A stretch of 64,000 nucleotides of DNA from Roseateles hydrophilus (GTDB lineage Bacteria; Pseudomonadota; Gammaproteobacteria; Burkholderiales; Burkholderiaceae_C). Below the pieces are notes generated by a model that saw only the letters and a list, made by a program, of their open reading frames with translations, did no database searches and was not told the DNA's origin. The DNA lies in assembly GCF_026712245.1 (NCBI RefSeq), contig NZ_JAPPUY010000004.1:310001-374000 (forward strand), written 5' to 3'. Positions 29,516-37,521 of this stretch are shown here, one piece after another; the first letter of the stretch is position 1, and the number at the start of each line of letters is the position of its first letter. The translations under genes and the position numbers were made by a program.

Positions 29516-32209
29516 TCAGGGGCCGGAAGCGGCGGTGGCGCGGGCATTTGCCACGGGTATCGCGTCTGCTGCGCTGCCACAGCGGGCCGCTGCGCGCGCG
29601 AGCTCGCCCACCAGTGGGTCGTGCGCCACCAGGCTGTGCAGCAGCGCCAGGTCTTGCCGGGCCGCGTCGCAGGCATGCGGGTCGGCAGGCGCGGCTGCCA
29701 GCAGGACAGTGTCCAGCCGCGCCAGCGCCCGCGCCAGGCGGAGCTGTCCAGGGCGCGGCCGCAGCGCATCACGCAGCGAGGTGCGCACGGCTTCCAGGGT
29801 CGCCAGCGCCGCAGCCCGCCCGTCGGCTGGCGCGGCACGCCACATCAGCAGCGCCCAGCGGGCCCGGTCAGGCAGACGGCGCACGCGCACGGCGTCGCCC
29901 GCCTGCGCCAGCTGATCGAGCTGCGCGCCGAGGGCCTGCAGCTGGGGGCGCAGCACCGCCGGCGGCGGTGTGGCCACTTCCAGCGCCAGCAGCTCGGTGA
30001 CCAGCGCGTCGGTGCGCCACAGCCGGTTGGAAGCATCGCGCGCGACCAGCTCGGCAAACCCTGCCTGCGCCGCCTGCAGCGCCACGCGCGCTTCGGCCGC
30101 CTGCCCCTGGGCGGCCAGGGCTTCGCCCAGCCAGCGGCTCAGGATGGCCTCCCGGTTTGCCAGGGATGCGTCACCGGGCTGCGCGCGGCGCAGCGGCTTC
30201 AGCATCTCGAGGGCCTCCCGGAACGTCGCCGCAGCCACGTCCGCCTCACCCAGCCACAGCCGGGCCTGGCCCAGCCAACTGAGGCTGCCCGCCATGTCGA
30301 CAAGCGCCCCGTTGCGCTTGTCGTCAGGCAAGCCGACCAGGGCGCGGCGCTTCAGCCCGACGGACTCGCCGAACGCCCGCGCCGCCTCGGCCACCTGGGC
30401 TTCGCTCTCCAGCGCCAGCACGCCCAGGTTGGTCTGCGCGGAGGACAGCTCCAGCATCGCCTCGCGGTCCTGCGGCGCCTGGGCCAGCCAGGCCTCGCTC
30501 ACCTGTCGATAGGCCTCCCAGTCCTGCCGGGCTGCGCCGAAGTCGCGCTGCAGCTGGTGCACCTGCCCCGCCCAGAACGCCGCTGCGCCCTGGGCCTTGC
30601 GCCAGGCTGCGGTCAGCGCGGGCTCGGGTGGGTCGCCGGCCAGCAGCGCCCGCGCGGTCGCCAGGGGCGCCAGTGCCTCGTCCAATTCCCTGCGCGTGAC
30701 ACGCACCTCGCCGATCACCGTCAGCGCCTTCGCGCGGTTCAAGCGCTCGGCCGCATGGCGGGGCTGCTCGGCCGACAAGTGGCCCAGCGCGCGCCCGCCG
30801 ATGCTGTCCAGCAGCTCCAGCTTGCCGACGGGCCGCAACTTGTCCGCGAAGTCGCCCAGCATGTAGGCCAGCAGCTCATCCGCCTGCTGGCGGCGCTGCT
30901 CGGCCTGCTGCTCGGCCGCCTCGGCGCGGCGGGCCTGCAAGGCGCTGACAGTCGTCAGGCCCAGCAGGGCCAGCACGGCGAGCGCGCCGCTCGCCACCCC
31001 CAGCCGGTGCCGCCGCACGAAGCGCCGGAACACGTAGAGCCGGCTGTCCGGCCGCGCACTGATGGGCTCGTGCGCCAGCCAGCGGCGCAGGTCGCTGGCC
31101 AGCGCCTCAGCGTTCGCGTAGCGGTCAGCGGGCGACTTCTTCAGCGCCTTGGCGACGATAGTGTCCAGGTCGCCGCGCAGTTCGCGCGCCTGGCCGGCGA
31201 TGGCCTCGTCCGGCTGGCTGGCCGCGACCTCGGACAACCGCCGCGGCACCAGCTCGACGACGGCCTTCAGCCGGTCGAGCTGCGTCTGCGTGTCGTCTGC
31301 CGTCGGGTGGCTGCCGCTGAGCAGCAGGTAGAGCAGTACGCCCAGGGCGTAGACGTCCGTGGCCGTCGTCACGTCGGCCTGTTGCACCTGCTCGGGCGCC
31401 GCGAACTGCGGCGTGAAGGCGCTGCCAGCACGGCGCGTGAGCTCGGTGGCAGCCGCGCCCTGGCTGGCCTCGGTGGCATCGCCCAGCAGCTTGGCGATGC
31501 CGAAGTCCAGCAGCTTCACGTCGCCCGCGGGCGTGACGAGGATGTTGCTGGGCTTGAGGTCGCGATGCAGGATGAGGCGCGCATGGGCATGCGCCACGGC
31601 GGCCAGCACGTCCAGGAACAGGCGCACCCGCGCCTGCACGTCGAGCTGCTGCACGCGGCAGTAGACGTCGATGGGCTGGCCATCCACGTACTCCAGCACG
31701 AGGTAGGGCTGCTGGCCCTGGTGCAAGCCGGCGTCCAGCAGGCGCGCGATGTGCGGGTGGGACAGGCGGGCGAGGATCTCCCCCTCACGCGCGAAACGGC
31801 CGCTGTCGTGCTGGCCCAGCAGGCCAGCCATCAGGAACTTGACGGCCACCCGGCCCTCGAAGCGCCCGTCGGCCCGGCGCGCCAGCCAGACCGTGCCCAT
31901 GCCGCCCTGCCCCAGCTGGCGCTCCAGCACATAGGGGCCGATGGCCTGGCCAGCAAGGTCAGGCAGCACTGGGGCAGCGGCAGCGCCGGCCAGCCCTGGC
32001 TGGAGCAGGTCCACCGCGGGCGCGGCCATGAAGCCCTGCTGCTCCAGGCCGTCGGCGCGGGCCAGCAGATCGCGCAGCGCGGCGGCCGTGTCCGGGTCGC
32101 TGGCCTGCAGCGCCTGCAGGCGGGCCGCGCGGTCGGCGGGGTCCAGGTCCAGCAATTCGTCCAGCAGCGGGCTGAGGGCGAGCCAGCGGCCCTTGTCCAG
32201 CGGTTTCAT
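29516..32209 (-). CDS. Membrane serine/threonine protein kinase with C-terminal helical-repeat sensor region
   Basis: An 897-residue PknB-type kinase. After an N-terminal helical segment of 90 residues, the kinase domain shows GQGGMGTVW near residue 98, VAVKFL (Lys about 122), HRDLKPSN with the catalytic Asp near 216, DFG and APEQ, so it should be active. A juxtamembrane basic region (YVFRRFVRRHRLG) leads to one transmembrane helix near 402-420 (GALAVLALLGLTTVSAL). The remaining 470 residues are Ala-rich helices resembling TPR repeats, outside the membrane. It starts three bases after the ECF sigma gene stop, so the two are coupled. Related ECF-kinase pairs (for example EcfP/PknT of Vibrio) activate the sigma factor by phosphorylation. 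Confidence 0.92.
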   Translation of the reverse strand: MKPLDKGRWLALSPLLDELLDLDPADRAARLQALQASDPDTAAALRDLLARADGLEQQGFMAAPAVDLLQPGLAGAAAAPVLPDLAGQAIGPYVLERQLGQGGMGTVWLARRADGRFEGRVAVKFLMAGLLGQHDSGRFAREGEILARLSHPHIARLLDAGLHQGQQPYLVLEYVDGQPIDVYCRVQQLDVQARVRLFLDVLAAVAHAHARLILHRDLKPSNILVTPAGDVKLLDFGIAKLLGDATEASQGAAATELTRRAGSAFTPQFAAPEQVQQADVTTATDVYALGVLLYLLLSGSHPTADDTQTQLDRLKAVVELVPRRLSEVAASQPDEAIAGQARELRGDLDTIVAKALKKSPADRYANAEALASDLRRWLAHEPISARPDSRLYVFRRFVRRHRLGVASGALAVLALLGLTTVSALQARRAEAAEQQAEQRRQQADELLAYMLGDFADKLRPVGKLELLDSIGGRALGHLSAEQPRHAAERLNRAKALTVIGEVRVTRRELDEALAPLATARALLAGDPPEPALTAAWRKAQGAAAFWAGQVHQLQRDFGAARQDWEAYRQVSEAWLAQAPQDREAMLELSSAQTNLGVLALESEAQVAEAARAFGESVGLKRRALVGLPDDKRNGALVDMAGSLSWLGQARLWLGEADVAAATFREALEMLKPLRRAQPGDASLANREAILSRWLGEALAAQGQAAEARVALQAAQAGFAELVARDASNRLWRTDALVTELLALEVATPPPAVLRPQLQALGAQLDQLAQAGDAVRVRRLPDRARWALLMWRAAPADGRAAALATLEAVRTSLRDALRPRPGQLRLARALARLDTVLLAAAPADPHACDAARQDLALLHSLVAHDPLVGELARAAARCGSAADAIPVANARATAASGP

Positions 32210-32212
32210 GTG

Positions 32213-32764
32213 TCAGCCCAGGCTCATCGAGAGGAACAGCCGCGCTTTCTGCCAGTCGCGCTGCACGGTGCGCTCGGTGACGCCGAGCGCCTCAGCGATC
32301 TCCTGCTCACGCAGGCCGGCGAAGTAGCGCATCTCCACCACCTGAGCGAGGCGGGGCTCCACCTGCGCGAGCTCGTCCAGCGCCTCGTGCACGCGCAGCA
32401 GCGTGTCGTCGCCGTGCGGCAGCTGCTCGGCCAACAGCGTGTCCAGCGTCAGGTGTTGCTGGCCGCCGCCCCGGCGTTCGGCCTGGCGGGCGCGCACAAG
32501 GTCGATGACGACGGAGCGCATGGCCTGGGCGGCATAGGCGAGGAAATGGCGGCGGTCGGGGAAGTCCTTGCCATCGCCCCCGGCCAGGCGCAACCACGCT
32601 TCATGCACCAGAGCGGTCGTGTCCAGCAGTGTCATGTGCCCGGCCTGGCGCACGTGACGGCGCGCAAGCCGCTGCAGGTCGGTGTACAGCTGGGCCACCA
32701 CGGCGTCGGCGGCGGAACGATCGCCCTGGTGGGCAGCCTGCAGCAACAGGGTGATGTCTTGCAC
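32213..32764 (-). CDS. ECF-type RNA polymerase sigma factor paired with a Ser/Thr kinase
   Basis: A 183-residue sigma factor. Region 2 covers about residues 10-100 (AADAVVAQLYTDLQRLARRHVRQAG ... LVHEAWLRLAGG ... RRHFLAYAAQAMRSVVIDLVRARQAERRGGG) and region 4 about 125-180 (LAQVEPRLAQVVEMRYFAGLREQEIAEALGVTERTVQRDWQKARLFL). This pattern belongs to the ECF/SigZ-like group found beside kinases. GTG at 32764 gives MQDITLLLQAAHQGD, the usual beginning; ATG at 32824 would add 20 unlikely residues. No anti-sigma gene is adjacent. Control by the downstream kinase is the expected alternative (inference from known ECF-kinase pairs). Confidence 0.88.
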   Translation of the reverse strand: MQDITLLLQAAHQGDRSAADAVVAQLYTDLQRLARRHVRQAGHMTLLDTTALVHEAWLRLAGGDGKDFPDRRHFLAYAAQAMRSVVIDLVRARQAERRGGGQQHLTLDTLLAEQLPHGDDTLLRVHEALDELAQVEPRLAQVVEMRYFAGLREQEIAEALGVTERTVQRDWQKARLFLSMSLG

Positions 32765-33008
32765 GGCACGGACTCTAACGGCGGATGGCCGCCGCTCTCC
32801 CGCACAAGACCCCGCCGCAGCCATGCATAGAAAACTTTTTTGCGAACGATGTCGGGTTTCGGCGCCACGCCCCGTTTGTCACGGGGAGAGTTGGTGGCGA
32901 TCGAGGCCAGGGAGGCGGCAACAGCCGGGGCCGGGTTGCCACCGACGCTCACCCGACACCGCGTGCTGGCCGGCAGCGCGCGCAGCCAGCCTCCATCACG
33001 ACAGCACC
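32765..33008. other. Divergent control region of the ECF-kinase operon and the GGDEF-like gene
   Basis: This stretch of 244 bases has no recognised gene. An AT-rich island at 32826-32852 (GAAAACTTTTTTGCGAACGA) stands out in otherwise about 70 % GC DNA, about 65-85 bases upstream of the sigma-factor start, and is the best promoter candidate. No -35/-10 pair of standard sigma-70 type was convincing there. Confidence 0.35.
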
Positions 33009-33515
33009 ATGTCTCCAGCGCCCCTGATCACCACCGCTTCTAGCTCTGCGCCGCGCACGAGCGCCACGTCGCGGCTGCCGTTGGCCGAGTCCACGGCCGC
33101 GTTCGGCCTGCGCGTGTCACGTCAGTTTGCACAGTGCCGCCGCGAGAACGGCCAGCTGGCGCTGCTGTGGATCGAGGCGGACGCCCCCCCGGCAGCCGGT
33201 GCCGAACCCGGCACTGCCGAGCACGACGCGCTGATCCAGACGGTGAGCCTGCGGCTGCGCAACCGCGTGCGCGGCACCGACGAGGTGGTCTACATGGGCG
33301 GCTCGGCGTTTGCCGTGCTGCTGCTGGCAGCCGGCGCTGCCGAGGCGCGGCTGGTGGAGCAACGCCTGACGCAGGCGCTGCGCGGCACCTACTGTGTGGA
33401 GAGCCGCCTCATCCAGCTCGGCGTGCGCGTAGGCACCGCGCTGTTCCCGCAGACGGGCCGCAACGGCTGCGATCTGGCCGAAGCAGCCCGCCACAACCTC
33501 GGCACGCCCGTCTGA
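33009..33515 (+). CDS. Small GGDEF-like protein with degenerate active site
   Basis: The 168-residue product aligns to a diguanylate cyclase fold. ALLWIEADAP begins the domain, LRNRVRGTDEVVYMGGSAFAVLLLAAG occupies the active-site hairpin, and QLGVRVGTALFPQTGRNGCDLAEAARHNL matches the C-terminal G-V-A...P-x-x-G region. The signature reads GGSAF instead of GG(D/E)EF, losing the acidic catalytic residue, so cyclase activity is unlikely. No membrane or sensor domain is attached. It may bind a nucleotide or a partner. ATG at 33009 was chosen as the first Met before the domain. It converges on livF. Confidence 0.72.
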   Translation: MSPAPLITTASSSAPRTSATSRLPLAESTAAFGLRVSRQFAQCRRENGQLALLWIEADAPPAAGAEPGTAEHDALIQTVSLRLRNRVRGTDEVVYMGGSAFAVLLLAAGAAEARLVEQRLTQALRGTYCVESRLIQLGVRVGTALFPQTGRNGCDLAEAARHNLGTPV

Positions 33516-33538
33516 GCCTCAGCCTTGACGGCGGGGGC

Positions 33539-34246
33539 TCAGACCTCCAGCCACTCCTTGCGGATGTAGGCATTGCTGCGCAGCTCGGCCGGCGTGCCCT
33601 CAAACACGATGCGGCCGTGGCCCATCACGTAGCAGCGCTCGGAGATCTCCAGCGCGATGGCCAGTTTCTGCTCCACCAGCAGCACCGCAATGCCGCGGTT
33701 CTTCAGCTCCTTCAGGTACTCCGCCACCAGCTCGACGATCTTGGGCGCCAGGCCCTCGGTGGGCTCGTCGATCATGATGAGGTCGGGGTCGCCCATAAGC
33801 GTGCGGCACAGCGTGAGCATCTGCTGCTCGCCGCCGGACAGCACGCCGGCCTCGGTGTGCTGGCGCTCCTTGAGCCGCGGGAACATGCGGTACATGTCGT
33901 CGAAGCTCCAGCGCGGCGACTTCTTGCCCGACTTCTCGCCCAGCATGAGGTTCTGGTGCACGGTGAGCTTGGGGAAGATGTCGCGGTTCTCGGGCACGTA
34001 GCCGATGCCGCGGTGTGCGATCTCGTAGGCCTCGCGACCCACCAGCTCCTCGTCGCCCCACCGCACCGAGCCCTTGGCGTCGACCTGGCCCATGATGGTC
34101 TTGACCATCGTGGAGCGGCCCGCACCGTTGCGGCCCAGCAGGCTGACGATCTCGCCCGGGTTCACCTGCAGGCTGACGCCGTGCAGCACATGGCTCTTGC
34201 CATAGAAGGCGTGGACGTTGTCCAGCTTGAGGATGCGCCCGCTCAT
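33539..34246 (-). CDS. livF: LIV-type ABC transporter ATP-binding protein (LivF-like)
   Basis: A 235-residue ABC ATPase, one of two that power the branched-chain/organic-acid uptake system encoded upstream. The Walker A motif reads GRNGAGRST at residues 38-46: the invariant Lys is Arg44. The signature [10 protein letters not shown] and Walker B LIMIDEPTEGLAP are otherwise normal, and PENRDIFPKLTVHQNL matches LivF. The Arg form may belong to a known LivF subgroup, but it needs alignment. Start ATG at 34246, 40 bases after the livG stop. Last gene of a six-gene operon running from 40478. Confidence 0.93.
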   Translation of the reverse strand: MSGRILKLDNVHAFYGKSHVLHGVSLQVNPGEIVSLLGRNGAGRSTMVKTIMGQVDAKGSVRWGDEELVGREAYEIAHRGIGYVPENRDIFPKLTVHQNLMLGEKSGKKSPRWSFDDMYRMFPRLKERQHTEAGVLSGGEQQMLTLCRTLMGDPDLIMIDEPTEGLAPKIVELVAEYLKELKNRGIAVLLVEQKLAIALEISERCYVMGHGRIVFEGTPAELRSNAYIRKEWLEV

Positions 34247-34286
34247 TGATTCCCCTCATCCTGCGAAAACGCCCGGCGCGCCGCAC

Positions 34287-35066
34287 TCATGCTGTGGCTC
34301 CCGCGGCCTGCTGTTCGGCCAGCACCGATCCCAGATAGGCCTCCTGCACACGCGCATTCGCGCGCACGGCGTCCGGCGTGTCGAAGGCGATGACCTCGCC
34401 ATAGACCAGCACGGCGATCTTGTCGGCCAGGCCGAAGACGACGCCCATGTCGTGCTCCACGGTCAGCAGCGTCTTGCCGACGGTCACTTCCCGGATGAGC
34501 TGGATGAAGCGCTTGGTCTCGCTCTTGCTCATGCCGGCGGTGGGCTCGTCCAGCAGGATGACGCTGGAGCCACCGGCGATGGTGATGCCGATCTCCAGCG
34601 CCCGCGCCTCGGCGTAGGTGAGGTTCATGGCCAGCACGTCGCGGCGCTTGTCGAGCTTGATCATCTCCAGGATCTGCTCGGCACGGTCGTTGGCATCGTC
34701 CAGATCGGCGAGGAACTTCCAGAACGCATAGCGGTGGCCCAGGCTCCACAGCACGGCGCAGCGGATGTTCTCGAACACCGACAGCCGCGTGAAGAGGTTG
34801 GACACCTGGAAGCTGCGCGACAGGCCCTGGCGGTTGATCTCGTAGGGCTTGCGGCCGTCGATGCGCGAGCCATGCAGATGGATCTCGCCGGACGTCGGCG
34901 CAAAGCGGCCGCTGATGAGGTTGAACAGCGTGCTCTTGCCGGCGCCGTTGGGGCCGATGATGGCGACGCGCTCGCCGGCCTGCACGGCCAGGTTGGCGCC
35001 ACGGATGATCTCGCTCTTGCCGAAACTCTTGCGCACATCGCGCAGTTCGAGGGCGTAACTGCTCAC
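34287..35066 (-). CDS. livG: LIV-type ABC transporter ATP-binding protein (LivG-like)
   Basis: A 259-residue ABC ATPase with intact Walker A GPNGAGKST near residues 42-50 and Walker B SVILLDEPTAGMSKSET. The signature position reads LTYAEARALEIG rather than the usual LSYGEQRxLEIA of LivG, a divergent but recognisable form. GTG at 35066 is the start: GGAGG lies eight bases upstream and the GTGA overlaps the livM stop. It works with LivF, LivH and LivM at the inner membrane. Confidence 0.93.
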   Translation of the reverse strand: MSSYALELRDVRKSFGKSEIIRGANLAVQAGERVAIIGPNGAGKSTLFNLISGRFAPTSGEIHLHGSRIDGRKPYEINRQGLSRSFQVSNLFTRLSVFENIRCAVLWSLGHRYAFWKFLADLDDANDRAEQILEMIKLDKRRDVLAMNLTYAEARALEIGITIAGGSSVILLDEPTAGMSKSETKRFIQLIREVTVGKTLLTVEHDMGVVFGLADKIAVLVYGEVIAFDTPDAVRANARVQEAYLGSVLAEQQAAGATA

Positions 35067-36361
35067 AGCGCTTCCCTCCGCTTGATTTCTTTCTCGATGT
35101 CTTCCTGGATGGCGCCCCACTGCTGCACGTAGTGGCGGCGCGCCAGCTCGAACAGGCCGACGCCCACGACGATCATGAAGCCGGCACCGAACCAGGCGTC
35201 CACGCCCGAGCTGTTGAGCGTGGCGCCCATGAAGCGCAGCTCAGGCCCCAGCGCCTCGTTGAGCTGGCGGTGATAGAGCATCTCGATCATGGCCGCCGCG
35301 CCCACCAGCGCGGCCAGCGCCGCGCCGCCCAGGGCCAGGTAGGACGTCCAGATCTTGCCCAGCTTGCCGAAGGCCGCAACGCGCAGGTTCATCAGGATGA
35401 GGCTGGCGACGCCGCCGGGCGCGTACATGACCATGAACAGGAACACCAGGCCCAGGTACAGCAGCCAGGCCTTGGTCAGCTCGGCCAGCATGACGCCGCA
35501 GAACACCATCAACACCGCGCCGATGATGGGCCCGAAGAAGAACATCGCGCCGCCCAGGAAGGTGAACAGCAGGTAGGCGCCAGAGCGCGCCGCATGCAGC
35601 ACGTCGCCGCCGTTGACGATCTCGGTGTTGATGGCGCCCAAGCCGCCCGCGATGCCGGCGAAGAAGCCCGACAGCGTGAACGCGAGGAAGCGCACCCAGT
35701 GCGTGTCGTAGCCGATGAACTCCACACGCTCAGGGTTGTCGCGCACGGCGTTCAGCATGCGCCCCAGCGGCGTGCGCGTCAGCGCGAACATCAGCGCCGT
35801 GCAGACGAAGCAGTAGACGGCCACGAGGTAGTAGACCTGGATCTGCGGGCCGAACGTGATGCCCATGACCGGCTGGCCGACGACGCGGTTGCTGGACACA
35901 CCACCCTCGCCGCCAGAGAACTCCGGCAGCATCAGCGCCAGCGCGAACACCAGCTCGCCGATGCCCAGCGTGATCATCGCGAACGGCGTGCCCGCCTTCT
36001 TCGTCGACACGTAGCCGAGGAACACCGCGCACAGCAGGCCGGCCAGGCCGCCCACCAGCGGGATCAGGCTGACCGGGATGCCCAGCGTGCCCGCACCCGC
36101 CATGTTCAGCGCATGGATGGTCAGGAAAGCGCCCATGCCGCTGTACACCGCATGGCCGAAGCTCAGCATGCCGCCCTGCCCGAGCAGCATGTTGTAGGCC
36201 AGGCAGGCAATGATGCCGATGCCCATCTGCGTGAGCATGGTCTGCGCGAGGCCGCTGGTCCAGATCTTGGGCGCAACCAACAGGATCAGTGCGAAGAAGC
36301 CCCAGACGATCCAGCGACCGACGTTGAGCGGCTTGAAATGAAATTCTTTGGGCTTGCTCAT
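35063..36361 (-). CDS. livM: LIV-type ABC transporter permease (LivM-like)
   Basis: A 432-residue inner-membrane permease. It has about ten hydrophobic helices and the family segment YNMLLGQGGMLSFGHAVYSGMGAF near residues 56-79, with LGRMLNAVRDNPERVEFIGYD as the coupling region facing the ATPase. About 100 C-terminal residues (from LRVAAFGKLGKIW, with two more helices and a charged tail) exceed the usual core. The ATG overlaps the livH stop by four bases, and its own stop overlaps the livG GTG. Confidence 0.93.
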   Translation of the reverse strand: MSKPKEFHFKPLNVGRWIVWGFFALILLVAPKIWTSGLAQTMLTQMGIGIIACLAYNMLLGQGGMLSFGHAVYSGMGAFLTIHALNMAGAGTLGIPVSLIPLVGGLAGLLCAVFLGYVSTKKAGTPFAMITLGIGELVFALALMLPEFSGGEGGVSSNRVVGQPVMGITFGPQIQVYYLVAVYCFVCTALMFALTRTPLGRMLNAVRDNPERVEFIGYDTHWVRFLAFTLSGFFAGIAGGLGAINTEIVNGGDVLHAARSGAYLLFTFLGGAMFFFGPIIGAVLMVFCGVMLAELTKAWLLYLGLVFLFMVMYAPGGVASLILMNLRVAAFGKLGKIWTSYLALGGAALAALVGAAAMIEMLYHRQLNEALGPELRFMGATLNSSGVDAWFGAGFMIVVGVGLFELARRHYVQQWGAIQEDIEKEIKRREAL

Positions 36362-37380
36362 CAATCCTCCCGCGTGCCCAACAGACCCTTGGGCCGGAAG
36401 ATCAGGATCAACACCATCAGCAGGTAGGGCAGGATGGGCGCGACCTCGGCCATCGTCAGCCGCAGCAGCGGGTAGCCCGGCGTGGCCTGCGTGACGGTGA
36501 AGCCCAGCGACGTCATCAGCGTCGCCAGCGAGCCGTTGACCGTCAGCGGCAGCGTCTGCAGCAGGCCCACGACGATGGAGCCAACGAACGCGCCGGCCAG
36601 CGAGCCGATGCCGCCCACGACGACAACGACAAAGATGATGGCGCCAATGAAGGCAGCCATATTGGGCTCGGTCACAAAGGTGATGCCGCCCACCACACCG
36701 GCCAGGCCGGCCAGCGCACAGCCACTGCCGAACACCAGCATCAGCACACGCGGCACGTTGTGGCCCAGGGCCTCCACCATCTCGGGGTGCGTGAGGGACG
36801 CCTGGATCACCAGACCCACCCGGGTGCGCGTCAGCAGCAGCCACAACGCCAGCAGCATCAGCAGCGCCACGGCCATCATGAACACCTTGGTCAGCGGGAA
36901 GTTGGAACAGGACACCGCAGCCGCGCAGACGTCCGGCCCGGCCTTGCCCAGCACCAGGGACATGCCCTGCGACGCATGCGACACGATGGTGAACGCCGAG
37001 CCCTGCAGCTCCGGCGGCGGCGTGAACGGCACGGCCGTGCGGCCCCACACCAGCTGCACCAGTTCCAAGATGACGTAGGACAGGCCGAAGGTGATGAGCA
37101 GTTCCGGCACATGGCCGAACTTGTGCACGCGCCGCAGCGCCAGCCGCTCGAAGCCCGCGCCCATCACGCCCACGGCCAGCGGCGCCAGCAGCAGCGCCGG
37201 CCAGAAGCCCAGCACACCCACCAGCGAGTAGGCCACGTAGGCGCCCACCATGTAGAAGCTGGCATGCGCGAAGTTCAGCACGCCCATCATGCTGAAGATC
37301 AGCGTGAGGCCCGAGCTGAGCATGAACAGCAGCAGCCCGGAGGACAGGCCGTTCAGCAGATTGATGAAGACTTGATCCAA
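36361..37380 (-). CDS. livH: LIV-type ABC transporter permease (LivH-like)
   Basis: A 339-residue permease with the typical beginning DQVFINLLNGLSSGLLLFMLSSGLTLIFSMMGVLNFAHASFYM and ITFVTEPNMAAFIGAIIFVVVVVGGIGSLAGAFVGS. TTG at 37380 is chosen because GAAGGGG lies five bases upstream and the product then starts MDQVF; GTG at 37401 is the alternative. It carries an insertion around residues 130-170 (VSHASQGMSLVLGKAGPDVCAAAVSCSNFP) seen in the aromatic/organic-acid LIV subgroup. A 141-base gap with hairpins separates it from the binding-protein gene. Confidence 0.92.
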   Translation of the reverse strand: MDQVFINLLNGLSSGLLLFMLSSGLTLIFSMMGVLNFAHASFYMVGAYVAYSLVGVLGFWPALLLAPLAVGVMGAGFERLALRRVHKFGHVPELLITFGLSYVILELVQLVWGRTAVPFTPPPELQGSAFTIVSHASQGMSLVLGKAGPDVCAAAVSCSNFPLTKVFMMAVALLMLLALWLLLTRTRVGLVIQASLTHPEMVEALGHNVPRVLMLVFGSGCALAGLAGVVGGITFVTEPNMAAFIGAIIFVVVVVGGIGSLAGAFVGSIVVGLLQTLPLTVNGSLATLMTSLGFTVTQATPGYPLLRLTMAEVAPILPYLLMVLILIFRPKGLLGTRED

Positions 37381-37404
37381 AACTGCCCCTTCAGAAACCA
37401 CGCT

Positions 37405-37505
37405 CCCAGCTGAGCTGGGTTGCGTCGCGAGCGGGCCGAGGCCGAGTTCGGGACGCGCAGCCGTACACGCGTACGGCGAGCATCACGAGCCCGAGATCGG
37501 CCCGC
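37405..37505. repeat. Intergenic hairpins between binding-protein and permease genes
   Basis: Two structures occur in tandem. A CCCAGC/GCTGGG hairpin lies at 37405-37419. A larger nested one has outer GCGGGCCGA (37431-37439) with TCGGCCCGC (37497-37505), middle TCGGG/CCCGA, and a perfect inner GCCGTAC (37460-37466) with GTACGGC (37471-37477). No T-run follows. The position matches malE-malF-type hairpins that stabilise binding-protein mRNA and dampen permease expression (inference). Confidence 0.7.
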
Positions 37506-37521
37506 GCAGCAGCAAGACGGC

